In this document: in pieces, positions 6,045 to 6,217 of the stretch
Position numbering within the stretch: the stretch's first letter is position 1
Layout: each line of letters starts with the position of its first letter
NCBI GenBank assembly: GCA_003167055.1
Contig: PMUE01000390.1
Coordinates: 1-6,217, forward strand
Length of the DNA stretch: 6,217 nt
Direction: 5' to 3'
Source of the DNA: Vulcanimicrobiota bacterium
Lineage (GTDB): Bacteria > Vulcanimicrobiota > Vulcanimicrobiia > Vulcanimicrobiales > Vulcanimicrobiaceae
Program-made: the position numbers and the translations under genes
The notes under the pieces: generated by a model
Database searches by the model: none
What the model saw: the letters and a program-made list of their open reading frames with translations, nothing else
Told to the model about the DNA's origin: nothing

Positions 6045-6217
6045 CAGTGGTCTGCTGCTTGCTCGATATGACTGCCCGCCGTCAATTCGTCCTTCATAAC
6101 GGCCGGCATGCGGTCCTGGAAATCGCTCGAAGCGGCCTTCGCCATCACCAGATCGTCGTCGAGCGATTCGGTGCCGACCATCAGCGGCGGATGGGTCATG
6201 GCCCACTGCACCTGGGG
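6041..6217 (-). CDS. C-terminal end of an unidentified protein (partial)
   Basis: An open frame enters from the right edge and runs 58 codons to TAA at 6043-6041. Third codon positions are mostly G or C, matching the genes in the window, and the translation looks like a normal protein end (for example QVQWAMTHPPLMVGTESL, then a charged stretch DDDLVMAKAASSDFQDR). The other two frames on this strand give less protein-like readings. I see no membrane segment in the visible part and do not recognise the family. It is upstream of ctaA on the same strand with a 63-bp gap, so it may or may not share a transcript with the heme A operon. Confidence 0.65.
   Translation of the reverse strand, partial: PQVQWAMTHPPLMVGTESLDDDLVMAKAASSDFQDRMPAVMKDELTAGSHIEQAADHC

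Noticed and set aside
1..6217. CRISPR arrays, tRNA/rRNA genes, insertion sequences, phage or defence genes
   Set aside because: No repeat-spacer pattern, transposase-like ORF, terminal inverted repeats or structured RNA signature was seen. Almost all bases are explained by core-metabolism genes.

Overview
The window is a dense, high-GC bacterial chromosome segment. It holds the end of a cytochrome c oxidase structural operon on the + strand and, facing it, a five-gene operon on the - strand that begins with the two heme A biosynthesis enzymes. The organism is an aerobe with a heme-A (aa3-type or related) terminal oxidase. GTG and TTG starts, tight gene packing and a heme A synthase with a cysteine pair in each half fit a high-GC bacterium outside the alphaproteobacterial mitochondrial-type lineage. 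A deep-branching phylum such as Vulcanimicrobiota/Eremiobacterota is my guess, but the sequence alone does not prove it.

+ strand, 1-611: the last 25 residues of cytochrome c oxidase subunit III (ctaE/coxC), then a possible 37-codon TTG-started ORF behind a very strong Shine-Dalgarno (SD) sequence. Two small membrane proteins follow, of 71 aa (two predicted helices) and 66 aa (one helix). They sit where small accessory subunits of the oxidase are often encoded, but I do not recognise their families. A 6-bp hairpin overlaps the last stop codon, in or beside the 24-bp convergent gap, and may end transcription there.

- strand, 5977 down to 636: ctaA (heme A synthase), ctaB (heme O synthase), a 14-helix DHA2-type MFS transporter, an AidB-like acyl-CoA dehydrogenase, and a 197-aa membrane protein of unknown function. 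Adjacent genes overlap by 4, 8 and 4 bp or are 6 bp apart, so this is almost certainly one transcript. Only the first gene, ctaA, has a clear SD; the others probably rely on translational coupling. CtaB makes heme O from protoheme, CtaA oxidises it to heme A, and the oxidase encoded across the convergent junction uses heme A. The transporter, AidB-like protein and 197-aa protein have no established role in that pathway.

- strand, 6217 down to 6041: the 3' end of another gene upstream of ctaA, not identified, with a 7-bp hairpin over its stop codon.

I found no RNA genes, CRISPR arrays, insertion sequences or phage genes. Apart from a few points of context, this is an ordinary core-metabolism region. 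I see no clear sign of a new system. The most promising unknowns are the small genes after ctaE and the AidB/197-aa membrane protein pair.
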